64,000 nucleotides of DNA, taken from the NCBI GenBank assembly GCA_046154665.1, contig JBJXFG010000042.1, positions 45,925 through 109,924 on the forward strand, read 5' to 3'. Origin of the DNA: JAFLCM01 sp046154665. GTDB taxonomy: Bacteria; Planctomycetota; Phycisphaerae; Phycisphaerales; UBA1924. Shown piece after piece: positions 51,318 through 60,206 of this stretch (the first letter of the stretch is position 1; each line of letters opens with the position of its first letter). A program made the position numbers and the translations under genes. Below the pieces are notes generated by a model that had not been told where the DNA came from, did not search any database, and saw nothing but the letters and a program-made list of their open reading frames with translations.

Positions 51318-53414
51318 TCAAGGCGTTCCGCCGCTGGCCCCGAAAAGTCCTACCGCGGTGGCGGTCATGGCGATGATGGCCTTGATGAGGGATTCGCCCG
51401 CAATCAGGCCCGACGCGGTGGCGATCGAGAACTTGTCGCTGCTGGAGCGGTGGAGCTTTTCCCACAGCCACCCGATGCACGCGCCGAGGAAGAAGCCGAA
51501 GGCGCTCGAGAACGGGATCACCCACGAAAGCCCGAGGCCCATCGCCGAGGGGAGATAGCCGCGGACCTTCGGGGGGACGAGTTTTTCGAGGATGGGGATG
51601 GCGACGCCGATGCACGCGCCGATGAGGATGGCCCACTTGGCACTGTCGGGCAGGAACTCGATGCCCTTGGTGAGCACGCGTGCCACCGCCTCCCACTGGC
51701 GGGTGCCGGGGGCGGCGAACTTCTCGAGGGCTTCGCGGGAAGGCACCATCAGGAACCACACCGGGACCACAGCGAGGGTGCCGAAGAACACGCCGAAAAA
51801 CTGCGCGAGGAACTGGCGACGCGGGTTGGCACCGAGCAGGTAGCCGCTCTTCAGGTCGGTGAGGAGGTCGGCCGAGGAGGACGCGGAGTTTGCCGCGATC
51901 CCCGCCGAGGCGAGGTTGGGCACGATCTGGCCCGGGTGCAGCACGGCGAACAGGAGCTGCATCACTTTGCCCATGGCACCGATTGGCGTGGTGTCGGTTT
52001 CGCCGGTGGCGCGGCACGCGACCAGCGAGAGGAAGAACGACATCACGATGGCGATGAGCCCGGCCCACCACGAGATGTTGAACGCGACGATCTGCACGAA
52101 CAGCATCGCGATCGCGATGGGGATCATTCCGATCAGCATCCACTTGCCGGGGACCTCGACGGCGGCGGCGGCGCGGGTCTCGGCGATGGCCTCTTCGCGC
52201 TGCTCGATGGCCTGCTCGGACTTCAGACCCGTGAACGCACGGATGATTGTCTTCCACTGCATGGCGACGGCGGTGAGGCTCGCGAACACCATGATCGCGG
52301 TGCCGCCCCACAGGCTCCAGACGGTGAAACGCAGCACGGTACCCCCGGCATTGAGTTCGATGTTGCGTACGACGTTCTTGTCATAGGCGCTCTTGTCATA
52401 CACCCAATCGCTGCCCTGTTGCACCCAGCCCGTGCCCGTGACGCCGAGGTCTTGCTCCAGAAGCCACGGGCCGACAAACCAGTAGAGCAGCGCCGAGCCG
52501 ATGAACATCGAAAGGCACGCGCGCATGCGGGTGATGATGCCCGCGGCGAGCAGCAGCACGCTCGACTCGAAGCCGAACGCCGGCGGGGTGACGCCGTGGA
52601 ACTTCGCGAAGCCCGCTGCGGGGACGAGTTCGGGCAGGCGGATGTTGAAGAGCGTGCTCTGGACCGCGTCGAAGGCCTTATCGAGGAACGCGAGCGTGCC
52701 GTGGCCCGTGTTCAGGATGCCCACCATGGCCCCGAAGAAGATCCCGGCGATGAGCACATACGCCTTGCTCATCGCGTCCTTGCTCTCGGAATAGAGCGAG
52801 CGGAGCGTCTCGGCGGCGGCGACTCCGGAGGGGAATCGCAGCCCCTCGTGGTTGATCATCTGGCGCTTCAGCGGGATCGCGAGAAACACGCCCATCAGGC
52901 CCGTTGCCATCGTGAACAGAACGACGGCCCAGATGGGGCTGATCTCCCACGACTTGATGTCGGCCCAGGTCTCTCCCTCGCCGGGTTCGCGGAGCAGGAG
53001 GAGTGCGCCGAACATGGTGGCGAGCGTTGAGCCGGTGGAATAGCCGGCCGCCGAAGCCGTCGAGGCCATGCAGTTGTTTTCGAGGATGGACATCTTCGAG
53101 AGCCCGCCCGCCGAGACTTTCACGAAGAGGTTCCAGATGACGAATGACATCACACAGGCGGTGATGGCCACGCCGAAGGCCCACCCGATGGCCAGGGTGG
53201 TGTACAGGTTCGATGCCGCCATGAGCATCCCGAGAATGCCACCCATCATCACCGCGCGGAGGGTGAGCTGCGGCATCTTGTCGCCCTGGTACACATGCTT
53301 GTACCAATGCAGGTCCTTCTGTTCCGGCGTGGCGTTCTCGGGCAGCGGCGGGACGCCGGGGGCGAACCCCGAAGTCGTTGAAGCAACCGATTCGCCGGAA
53401 GAAGGAGCGGCCAT
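51318..53414 (-). CDS. OPT-family oligopeptide transporter, copy 2
   Basis: A 698-residue polytopic protein related to 43265-45265 (MPQLTLRAVMMGGILGMLMA, LSKMSILENNCMASTASAAG, DLKSGYLLGANPRRQFLAQF). Many hydrophobic helices are present, with a long charged loop at about 375-410. It has diverged considerably from copy 1, with a large insertion around residues 270-330. The expected function is import of oligopeptides or metal chelates. AAGGTCC precedes the ATG. A tandem-repeat region separates it from the GH31 gene. Confidence 0.92.
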   Translation of the reverse strand: MAAPSSGESVASTTSGFAPGVPPLPENATPEQKDLHWYKHVYQGDKMPQLTLRAVMMGGILGMLMAASNLYTTLAIGWAFGVAITACVMSFVIWNLFVKVSAGGLSKMSILENNCMASTASAAGYSTGSTLATMFGALLLLREPGEGETWADIKSWEISPIWAVVLFTMATGLMGVFLAIPLKRQMINHEGLRFPSGVAAAETLRSLYSESKDAMSKAYVLIAGIFFGAMVGILNTGHGTLAFLDKAFDAVQSTLFNIRLPELVPAAGFAKFHGVTPPAFGFESSVLLLAAGIITRMRACLSMFIGSALLYWFVGPWLLEQDLGVTGTGWVQQGSDWVYDKSAYDKNVVRNIELNAGGTVLRFTVWSLWGGTAIMVFASLTAVAMQWKTIIRAFTGLKSEQAIEQREEAIAETRAAAAVEVPGKWMLIGMIPIAIAMLFVQIVAFNISWWAGLIAIVMSFFLSLVACRATGETDTTPIGAMGKVMQLLFAVLHPGQIVPNLASAGIAANSASSSADLLTDLKSGYLLGANPRRQFLAQFFGVFFGTLAVVPVWFLMVPSREALEKFAAPGTRQWEAVARVLTKGIEFLPDSAKWAILIGACIGVAIPILEKLVPPKVRGYLPSAMGLGLSWVIPFSSAFGFFLGACIGWLWEKLHRSSSDKFSIATASGLIAGESLIKAIIAMTATAVGLFGASGGTP

Positions 53415-53755
53415 GCGGTGGACCTTTCGGAGCGGCGGTAAAGCGGGGGGCGGAGGGCGCGGTGACGTGACCTGTTCGGGACGGTATGGGAACTGTGAAG
53501 ATGGGGCAAGGGTGAGACGGAGAGGTAATGAGGTGCGGGGGGCGGCGAAGTCGTCGAGTGGTCAAGTGTTCAAGTGGTCGAGTGGTCGAGTGGTCGAGTG
53601 GTCAAGTGGTCAAGTGGTCGAGTGACTCGAAGCCGACTCCCGACTCCCGACTGCCCACTGCCCACTGCCCACTGCCCACTGCCATCCTCCCCGTTTCCCC
53701 CTTTCGTAAAACGGTTTACTAAAGGGCGGCCATCCGCTACGATGTCCCCCCCGTC
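53415..53755. repeat. GTGGTCGA, CCCGACT and CCCACTG tandem arrays
   Basis: This divergent promoter region contains a GTGGTCGA/GTGGTCAA array (about 53555-53625), CCCGACT units (about 53636-53654) and CCCACTG units (about 53654-53682), ending in a C/T-rich run. All have 7-8 bp periods. A C-run precedes the GH31 start. No gene was seen. Confidence 0.75.
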
Positions 53756-56700
53756 ATGCTCGGGTGTGCCTTTCTCAACCTGTCGCGGTCCGGTCGGCGG
53801 CCGATCCTCGCGGGTCGATCGCGGTGGGGGGCGTTCTGGACTGTCGTTTCATCCGCGGTTCCCTTCCTTTGCTGGGTGTTGATGCTCATGCCGACCACTT
53901 CGCCGACGTCGTCTGCTCGGGCCTCGCAGCCTCAGGACTCCAGCACGGGAGCGGCGGCTCCCAACGGAGGGCGCGGGTCGGGCGGTCAGCGGTTCGAGCC
54001 GTCGCCCAACCCCGCCTCGGTGGTGACGGTCGGGAACGCGCGGTTCACGTTCCTGACGGCGCGACTGGTGCGCATGGAGTGGTCTCCCGGCGGGGCGTTT
54101 GAAGACCGGGCGTCGTTCGCGTTCGTCAATCGAAACCTGCCGACGCCGGCGCTGGACGTGAAGCGTGAGCAGGGCGTGACCACGGTTTCCACCGGGGCGC
54201 TGACGCTCACCTACCGCGACGGTTCGGCGTTCACCGAAGTTGGGGCGCTCAAAGTCACCTTCACGCTCGACGGCAAGCCCGTCGAATGGACCCCCGCCGC
54301 AAAACCAGCCGGCAACCTCTTCGGCACAGTCCGCACGCTCGACGGCGTGTCGGGCTCGTGCGACCTCGAACCGGGCCTGCTCTCGCGCGAAGGCTGGGCG
54401 CTCGTCGATGATTCGGAGCGGTTGCTGTTCGAGACCGCGGGCACGGATTGGCCGTGGGCGACGCCGCGGAAGCATGTGACCGATCCCAAAGCACCGAAGG
54501 CGCTCGACTGGTACCTGTTCGCACACGGCCACGATTTCGCGGGGGCGCTCGAGGATTTCACGAAGGTGGCGGGGAAGATCCCGCTGCCGCCGAAGTATGT
54601 GCTGGGCTCGTGGTGGAGCCGCTACTGGGCCTACAGTGACGACGAACTCAAGGACATCGTCGCCCAGTTCAACGAGCATGGCGTGCCGTTGGACGTGCTG
54701 GTCATCGATATGGACTGGCACCTCGACGGGTGGACCGGATACACGTGGAACAAGGACTATTTCCCGGATTCCGCGGCGTTCTTGAAGTGGTGCAAGGACA
54801 ACAACCTGTTCGTCACGCTGAACCTGCACCCCGCCGACGGCGTAGGCAAGCACGAGGCGCAGTTCCCCGCGTTCAAGGCGGCGATGGGGATCACCGACAA
54901 GACGTGCTACCGCGTGCCGTTTGACTGCACCGACCGCAAGTTCATCGAGAACTACTTCGAGCTGCTGCACCATCCGGAAGAGGCCAAGGGCGTCGACTTC
55001 TGGTGGATGGATTGGCAGCAGGGGACCAACACGAAGATCCCCGGGCTCGACCCCTTGTACTGGCTGAACTATTTGCACTGGACGGATTTCGAGCGGCGCA
55101 GTGAGCAGGGGTTGTCGCTCGGCGGCACGTCGGCGCTTCCTGGTACGTCGGCTCTCCGAGCCGACTCTTCCTCAGGCCGTGCGAGCGCTCCGGATGGTCG
55201 TGCGGCGGAACTGTCGTCGGAAGAGTCGGCTCGGAGAGCCGACGTACCAGGCTATGGCGACAAGCGCCCGCTCATCTTCAGCCGTTGGGGCGGCCTGGGG
55301 AACCACCGCTACCAGATCGGGTTCTCGGGCGACACCTACAACAACTGGGAATCGCTGGCGTTCCAGCCCTCCTTCACCGCCACCGCGTCGAACGTCGGCT
55401 ACGCCTATTGGTCGCACGACATCGGCGGGCACCAGCCCGGGCCCGTCGAGCCCGAGCTGTACGCGCGGTGGATCCAGTACGGCATCTTCAGCCCCGTGCT
55501 CCGCACGCACTGCGGCAAGCGGCCCGACGCCGAGCGCCGCATCTGGGCGTTCCCCGATGAGGTGTTCGAGGTCTGCAAACGGGCGTTCGAGCTGCGCTAC
55601 GCGATGATCCCCTACACCTACACGGCGTGCCGAGAGGCGTATGACACAGGGCTGGGGCTGTGCCGACCGTTGTATTACGCGTGGCCGAACCTCGATGAGG
55701 CGTACGCCAACCCGGACCAATACCTGTTCGGCGACGATCTGATGATCGCGCCGGTGGTCTCGCCCGCGAATGATGTGAGCGGGGTGGCGAGCGTGGATGT
55801 GTGGTTCCCTCCCGTCGAGGGTGGGTGGACAGATTGGGCAACGGGGCGGGTGTTCGGGAAGTCGGTGGGGCAGGCTTCCAGCCTGCCTGCATCGTCGGAT
55901 GGCAGGCTGGAAGCCTGCCCCAACGCTCATCGCCTCAGTTACGCCCTGCGCGACATCCCGGTCTTCGCGCGCTGCGGCGCGGTGATCCCGATGCAGCCGC
56001 CCATGCGCCGCACCGGCGAAAAGCCCGTCGACCCGCTCATCTTCACCGCCTATGACGCCGGTCCGCGCGGGGCCGACCGTGGCACCGGGCGCGTGTACGA
56101 AGACGACGGCATCACCAGCGGCTACGAACGCGGGGAGTTCAGCGAGACCCGCGTCACCCACGCGCTCGAAGGCGGCGTAAGGTCGTTCGAGATTCACCCG
56201 GTCAAGGGTGCGTTCGACGGGATGCTCGCCGAGCGCGCGTACGAGGTGCGGATGCCGTTTGTGCTGCCGCCGTTGAAGGTGAAAATGGGCGGCGTCGAGG
56301 CCGCCATCACCGCCGCTCCCGGTATGGGCTGGTGGTACGACAGCTCCTCGGCGACGCTGTTCATCCGCACGGCGCGATTGAAGACCAGCCAGAGCGTGCG
56401 CGTCGACGTGGAGCTCTCGAAGGTGGACGATTCTCCGATCCGCGCCGGCCTCATCGGCCAGCTCAACGTGATCGACGACGTGGCGGCGCTCCTGGGCAAC
56501 CACGCCCCGGCGTCGCTCAAGAACGCCGCCGACATCCGCGCGGCCCTTGCCGCCGACCCCGCCGAGGCGATGCGCCGAGCGGCGGACATGCAGGCCGGCT
56601 GGTGGTCGTTCATCGCGGAGATCGCCGCCGGTTCCGCCTCGGCGGACCTCAAGCAGCGAGCCCAGGCGCGGCTGCTCGGTCTGTCGTGCGATGTGACCAT

Positions 56701-57556
56701 CAAAGGCGCGGGCAAGGGTCAGATCGCCGCCGAGGCGCACGTCGCCTTTGCACCTCGGTTCGACCACGCCGGCGAATCCACCGTGCTCGTCGAGTTCGCT
56801 TCAAACCCGTCGGAGCTGTGGAAGCTGTCGCCGTCGGGCGTTGGTGTCGCGCCGGGCGCCGCGTCGCCGCTGGCGATGGGCAAGGGGCTGACCTCGGGCG
56901 TTGTTCTTGCCTCATCCGGCGTGCCCGGCGCGGGCGAACTGACCACCCGCGTGAGCATCGAGGCCCGCGGCACCCGCATCACCATGTCGTCGTCGCAGTC
57001 CTTCTGCCCGTCGCTCAACCAGTGGCACGTGCTGGGGCCGTTCGATGCGTCGAAGCACCCCGACGCGATTCTCGCGCTGAACCCGATCGACGAGACCAAG
57101 CCGATCGACCTTACGAAGACCTATCCGGCGGCCACCAAGGGCACGGGCGGTGCGCCGTTGGTACCCCTTGTCTGGAAAAAGGTCTCGCGGACGCTCGACG
57201 CCCACGACGACCCCTGCAAGGAACTGTTCGTCGACATGCACAGGGCATTCGGGAAACACCACGACGACGCGCTGGCCTACGCCGTGACGTGGGTTGAGTG
57301 CCCGACGGCCACCAAGGCGGTGATGGCCCTGGGCTCGGATGACGGAGCGGTGGTGTGGGTGAACGGTCAGGAGTTCTTCCGCAAGGAGGTCCAGCGCGGT
57401 TACAACGCGAAGGACGACCGCTTCCCGATCGTGCTGAAGGCGGGGCGGAACGAGATTCTGCTGAAGATCAGCCAGGCCAAGGGCGCGTGGGGCTTCGGCG
57501 TGTTCATCGAGGATGAGCACGGGAACCCGGTGCCGGGCGTGAGGGTGGTGGACTAG
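53756..57556 (+). CDS. GH31 alpha-glycosidase with in-frame palindromic insertions and C-terminal domain
   Basis: A 1266-residue glycosidase. An N-terminal membrane/signal segment (about 28-45) precedes a GH31 beta-sandwich and barrel. The nucleophile Asp419 lies in FWWMDWQQG and the acid/base Asp526 in FSGDTYNNW. The 107-residue gap is about 40 longer than in E. coli YicI (416 and 482), because residues 463-498 are encoded by a perfect inverted repeat. A second one encodes residues 704-723. The C-terminal approximately 270 residues include a jelly-roll-like module (NQWHVLGPFD, SDDGAVVWVNGQEFF). It acts on alpha-linked sugars, probably extracytoplasmic. Confidence 0.9.
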   Translation: MLGCAFLNLSRSGRRPILAGRSRWGAFWTVVSSAVPFLCWVLMLMPTTSPTSSARASQPQDSSTGAAAPNGGRGSGGQRFEPSPNPASVVTVGNARFTFLTARLVRMEWSPGGAFEDRASFAFVNRNLPTPALDVKREQGVTTVSTGALTLTYRDGSAFTEVGALKVTFTLDGKPVEWTPAAKPAGNLFGTVRTLDGVSGSCDLEPGLLSREGWALVDDSERLLFETAGTDWPWATPRKHVTDPKAPKALDWYLFAHGHDFAGALEDFTKVAGKIPLPPKYVLGSWWSRYWAYSDDELKDIVAQFNEHGVPLDVLVIDMDWHLDGWTGYTWNKDYFPDSAAFLKWCKDNNLFVTLNLHPADGVGKHEAQFPAFKAAMGITDKTCYRVPFDCTDRKFIENYFELLHHPEEAKGVDFWWMDWQQGTNTKIPGLDPLYWLNYLHWTDFERRSEQGLSLGGTSALPGTSALRADSSSGRASAPDGRAAELSSEESARRADVPGYGDKRPLIFSRWGGLGNHRYQIGFSGDTYNNWESLAFQPSFTATASNVGYAYWSHDIGGHQPGPVEPELYARWIQYGIFSPVLRTHCGKRPDAERRIWAFPDEVFEVCKRAFELRYAMIPYTYTACREAYDTGLGLCRPLYYAWPNLDEAYANPDQYLFGDDLMIAPVVSPANDVSGVASVDVWFPPVEGGWTDWATGRVFGKSVGQASSLPASSDGRLEACPNAHRLSYALRDIPVFARCGAVIPMQPPMRRTGEKPVDPLIFTAYDAGPRGADRGTGRVYEDDGITSGYERGEFSETRVTHALEGGVRSFEIHPVKGAFDGMLAERAYEVRMPFVLPPLKVKMGGVEAAITAAPGMGWWYDSSSATLFIRTARLKTSQSVRVDVELSKVDDSPIRAGLIGQLNVIDDVAALLGNHAPASLKNAADIRAALAADPAEAMRRAADMQAGWWSFIAEIAAGSASADLKQRAQARLLGLSCDVTIKGAGKGQIAAEAHVAFAPRFDHAGESTVLVEFASNPSELWKLSPSGVGVAPGAASPLAMGKGLTSGVVLASSGVPGAGELTTRVSIEARGTRITMSSSQSFCPSLNQWHVLGPFDASKHPDAILALNPIDETKPIDLTKTYPAATKGTGGAPLVPLVWKKVSRTLDAHDDPCKELFVDMHRAFGKHHDDALAYAVTWVECPTATKAVMALGSDDGAVVWVNGQEFFRKEVQRGYNAKDDRFPIVLKAGRNEILLKISQAKGAWGFGVFIEDEHGNPVPGVRVVD
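55142..55248. repeat. palindromic repeat type A, full copy inside the GH31 gene
   Basis: Two 29-bp arms (55142-55170 and 55220-55248) are exact inverse complements. Each arm is itself a hairpin, GTCGGCTC-TCC-GAGCCGAC. The 49-bp centre is unrelated. The element is read through in frame and a partial extra copy precedes it at about 55123. Confidence 0.92.
55866..55922. repeat. palindromic repeat type B, full copy inside the GH31 gene
   Basis: Two 22-bp arms (55866-55887 and 55901-55922) are exact inverse complements around a 13-bp centre. Each arm contains GGCAGGCT-TCC-AGCCTGCC. It is translated in frame as the peptide run QASSLPASSDGRLEACP. A diverged intergenic copy lies at 23349-23404. Confidence 0.92.
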
Positions 57557-57557
57557 G

Positions 57558-57640
57558 GGGCAGTGGGGCGTGGGCAGTGGGCAGTCGGGAGCGGCCCCGA
57601 ATCTTGGGTCGGCACTCTTGCCTCTTGCCTCTTGCCTTCC
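57558..57640. repeat. GGGCAGT and CTCTTGC tandem arrays
   Basis: GGGCAGTG-type units follow the GH31 stop at once (57558-57592), and CTCTTGC is repeated three times near 57615-57636. No gene was seen between here and 57849. Confidence 0.6.
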
Positions 57641-57848
57641 GCCAAAAACGAATCGGGCGAGCCGTTTCGGGCTCGCCCTGTTCGTTGTTGGCGCTGTCGG
57701 GGCCACAGTTAGCCCCATTGATTTCGGATACTCGATTCGATCGAAACTTGATCCATCTGAGACTTGCGGGATTTGACGCCTTCGCGTCGCTTCCCTCGTT
57801 TCCCCCCGGGGGGGGTTGCAATCGGAAGTCGCCTTCCAGATTCGGGCC

Positions 57849-57923
57849 TTACTTCTTCGAGGCCTTCTTCTTGGATTTCTTGGCGGTCTTCTTCTTTGCT
57901 TTCTTCGCGGTCTTCTTGGCCAT
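57849..57923 (-). CDS. 24-residue lysine-rich microprotein
   Basis: The ATG at 57923 is preceded by CAGGAGG at ideal spacing and opens a 24-codon frame in which 14 codons are Lys, the rest being Ala, Thr and Ser (start MAKKTAKKAKKKTAKK). The composition matches the tails of histone H1-like and other DNA-binding proteins, so nucleic-acid binding is the obvious guess. It may also be a truncated relative of larger Lys/Ala-rich planctomycete proteins. The strong ribosome-binding site argues that it is translated. Confidence 0.65.
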   Translation of the reverse strand: MAKKTAKKAKKKTAKKSKKKASKK

Positions 57924-58107
57924 GGGAGCCTCCTGAAAAGTTCGGAGCTTGGAGGAACGTGTGACTCGGATCAGCGCCAACAGATCGTCACAACACGGGG
58001 ACTCTACCTCTATCGGAGCGCACCCGTCAAGGGGTTGAGCGGTTTTTTGTACAAGGGGCGATCGGTGGTGGTAAGCGCGCGGGCTTCGCGCCGACGCGCG
58101 GCGCTCG

Positions 58108-59310
58108 TCAACGCACCGATGTCGCGCTAGCGCGGAGGCGCTCAACGCACGACGGGATCACCCCGAGCGCTTCGTCGATCTCGGCGTCGGTGGTGAGCCG
58201 CGACAGGCTGAAACGCAGCGATCCGTGGGCTTCTTCGCTGGGGATGCCCATCGCGAGCAGCACCGGCGAAGGGTCGAGCGACCCGCTGCTGCACGCCGCG
58301 CCGGCGCTGGCATACACCCCGCGCTCGCTCAGCAAGAGCAGCAGTGCCTCGGCCTCCAACTTTGGGAACGCGATGTTGGTGGTGTTGTCGAGCCGCGCCG
58401 CGCCCGCGCCGTTGACCTTCGCGCCGGGCACGCGCTCGAGCACACCGCCTTCCAAACGATCCCGCAGCGCGATGATTTGTGCCGTGTTTTCGTGCGTTTT
58501 CAGCCAATCCGCCGCGGCGTCGGCGGCCTCGCCCATGCCCACGATCGCGGGCACGTTCTCCGTCCCCGCCCGGCGCTCGCGCTCCTGCACCCCGGGCTGC
58601 TGCGGAACCAGACGTACCCCTCGGCGGACCCACAACGCGCCGGCACCCTTGGGCCCGTGGAACTTATGGGCCGAGAACGAGAGCAGGTCGCACACGGGCG
58701 CGCCGCGCGGCCCGCCCCGCGCGACGTCGATCGCGCGCTTCCCAATCACCTGCGTGCCGTCAACGTGAAAGATCACACCACGATCGCGACAGATCGCACC
58801 GATTTCCTCCACGGGTTGCATCACGCCGGTCTCGTTGTTCGCCCACATCACGTTGACGAGCGCGACGGCATCATCGATGAGCGCCGCGACTTCCGATGCT
58901 GAGACCGCGCCGTCGCGACCGACCGGCGCCGTGCGGACCTCCACAACGCCGCGCCGCGAGAGCTCGGCGAGCAGTTCGCGGACCGCCTCGTGCTCGATCG
59001 GTGTGCTGACCACGACGGGCTTCGAGGGCACGGATCGCTTCCCCTGTCCGGCGGACGCCGCGGCGAGAACGCCCCTGATCGCCAAGTTGATCGACTCGGT
59101 TGCACCGGACGTGAAGACCACCTCGGCGGGTGCCACCCCGATCAGCCGCGCCACCGAGGCCCGAGAAAGTTCGACCGCATGCCGCGCTGCCTGGCCCGCC
59201 CGATGCACCGAAGAGGGGTTCGCCCACGTCTGACGCAAGGCGTCGTCCATCGCCTCGACCACCCGCGGGAGCGGCTGCGTGGTGGCATTGTTGTCGAGGT
59301 AAACGGGCAC
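58108..59310 (-). CDS. cysteine desulfurase (IscS/NifS family)
   Basis: A 400-residue PLP enzyme. The N-terminus YLDNNATTQP, FTSGATESINLAIRG, HVDGTQVIGKRAIDV, SFSAHKFHGPKGAGAL (PLP Lys) and GAACSSGSLDPSPVLLAMGI (catalytic Cys on its loop) are all in place. It removes sulfur from cysteine for Fe-S cluster and thio-cofactor assembly. No iscU or sufE gene is near, so I cannot distinguish IscS from NifS use. A CCCGACT/CCCACTC tandem array lies in its leader. Confidence 0.94.
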   Translation of the reverse strand: MPVYLDNNATTQPLPRVVEAMDDALRQTWANPSSVHRAGQAARHAVELSRASVARLIGVAPAEVVFTSGATESINLAIRGVLAAASAGQGKRSVPSKPVVVSTPIEHEAVRELLAELSRRGVVEVRTAPVGRDGAVSASEVAALIDDAVALVNVMWANNETGVMQPVEEIGAICRDRGVIFHVDGTQVIGKRAIDVARGGPRGAPVCDLLSFSAHKFHGPKGAGALWVRRGVRLVPQQPGVQERERRAGTENVPAIVGMGEAADAAADWLKTHENTAQIIALRDRLEGGVLERVPGAKVNGAGAARLDNTTNIAFPKLEAEALLLLLSERGVYASAGAACSSGSLDPSPVLLAMGIPSEEAHGSLRFSLSRLTTDAEIDEALGVIPSCVERLRASATSVR

Positions 59311-59396
59311 GCGGGACTGTAGTTGGTGTGCCGCGAGTGGGGTTCACCGCCCCGCGAGACCAGACATCGAAATCCGTTTCGACTCTGCCAATCCCA

Positions 59397-59455
59397 GCTC
59401 CCGACTCCCCACTCCCGACTCCCCACTCCCGCCCCCTCACTCCCGCCCCCTCACC
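59397..59455. repeat. CCCGACT/CCCCACT tandem array
   Basis: Alternating units CCCGACT and CCCCACT, then CCCGCCCCCTCACT, fill the gap between the cysteine desulfurase start and the flavin reductase stop, which the array reaches. Confidence 0.7.
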
Positions 59456-60101
59456 CCTTTCCCATCGCCAAATCAAACCGCTCCCGCGTCATGCAATACG
59501 ACAGACCGCCCATTCTCCCCACGGCGTCCAGCGCCGCCGGGTCCACGTGCAGCCGGTCATTCACCACCCCATCGTTGGCGTGAACCCACACCACACGCCC
59601 GATCACGATGTTCCCGCCCCCCGGCACCCCCGGTGCCAAGCGGATCACCCGCATCGTCTCGCACTCGAACGAGACCAAGCTCTCCCTCACGCGCGGCGGG
59701 GCCACCCGCTTTGACGGCGCGGTGGTCAGGCCGGAGAGATCGAACTCGCTCTCGCCGTGGGGCAACGGCTCAGCGCACACGGCCATCTTTTCGGCGATCG
59801 GTCGCGAGACGATGTTGACGACAAACGGGCCGCCGACGCCCTCGGGCTCCGTCGCCGTGGCGGTTTCGAGGATGTTGCGGAGCGTGTCCTTCGGCGGACC
59901 GCCCGCGTCGGGCCGATTCGCCGGGCAGAAGAGCAGGCTCATCGGCTCCGACGACACCCCCGCGAAGAACGAGAACGGCGCGAGATTGAGCTTCCCCTCG
60001 CGCGACAACGTCGACACCAGCGCGATCGGCCGCGGCACGATCGCCCCGATCATCAGCTTGTACCGGTCTCGCTGGGCCAGTTGGTTGGGGTCGATCTCCA
60101 T
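59451..60101 (-). CDS. flavin reductase-like FMN-binding protein
   Basis: A 216-residue split-barrel flavoprotein. YKLMIGAIVPRPIALVST and LNLAPFSFFAGVSSEPMSLL are the FMN-binding signature of the flavin reductase-like/DIM6 family, and PFVVNIVSRPIAEKM follows. The RVVWVHANDGVVNDR segment is typical of the C-terminal half. Members reduce flavins with NAD(P)H or act as flavin carriers; the substrate is unknown. A 9-bp-stem palindrome (60135-60157) lies upstream of the start codon. Confidence 0.88.
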   Translation of the reverse strand: MEIDPNQLAQRDRYKLMIGAIVPRPIALVSTLSREGKLNLAPFSFFAGVSSEPMSLLFCPANRPDAGGPPKDTLRNILETATATEPEGVGGPFVVNIVSRPIAEKMAVCAEPLPHGESEFDLSGLTTAPSKRVAPPRVRESLVSFECETMRVIRLAPGVPGGGNIVIGRVVWVHANDGVVNDRLHVDPAALDAVGRMGGLSYCMTRERFDLAMGKG

Positions 60102-60134
60102 GAGGCGATCGTAGATGCCCGTGAGATCGTCCGA

Positions 60135-60157
60135 GCCCCGTGCGCGAGCACGGGGCC
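60135..60157. repeat. palindrome GCCCCGTGC-GCGA-GCACGGGGC
   Basis: A perfect 9-bp stem with a GNRA-type loop lies between the flavin reductase gene and the TIGR02206-like gene. Both are transcribed leftward, so it could terminate the upstream gene. Confidence 0.6.
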
Positions 60158-60206
60158 ACGCTGCATCGCGCGGGTCGTCTCCGATCTCCCCGCGTCTGTT
60201 TCTCGC

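Noticed and set aside
53555..53682. CRISPR-like array before the GH31 gene
   Set aside because: Units are 7-8 bp with no spacers; it is a short tandem array, not a CRISPR.
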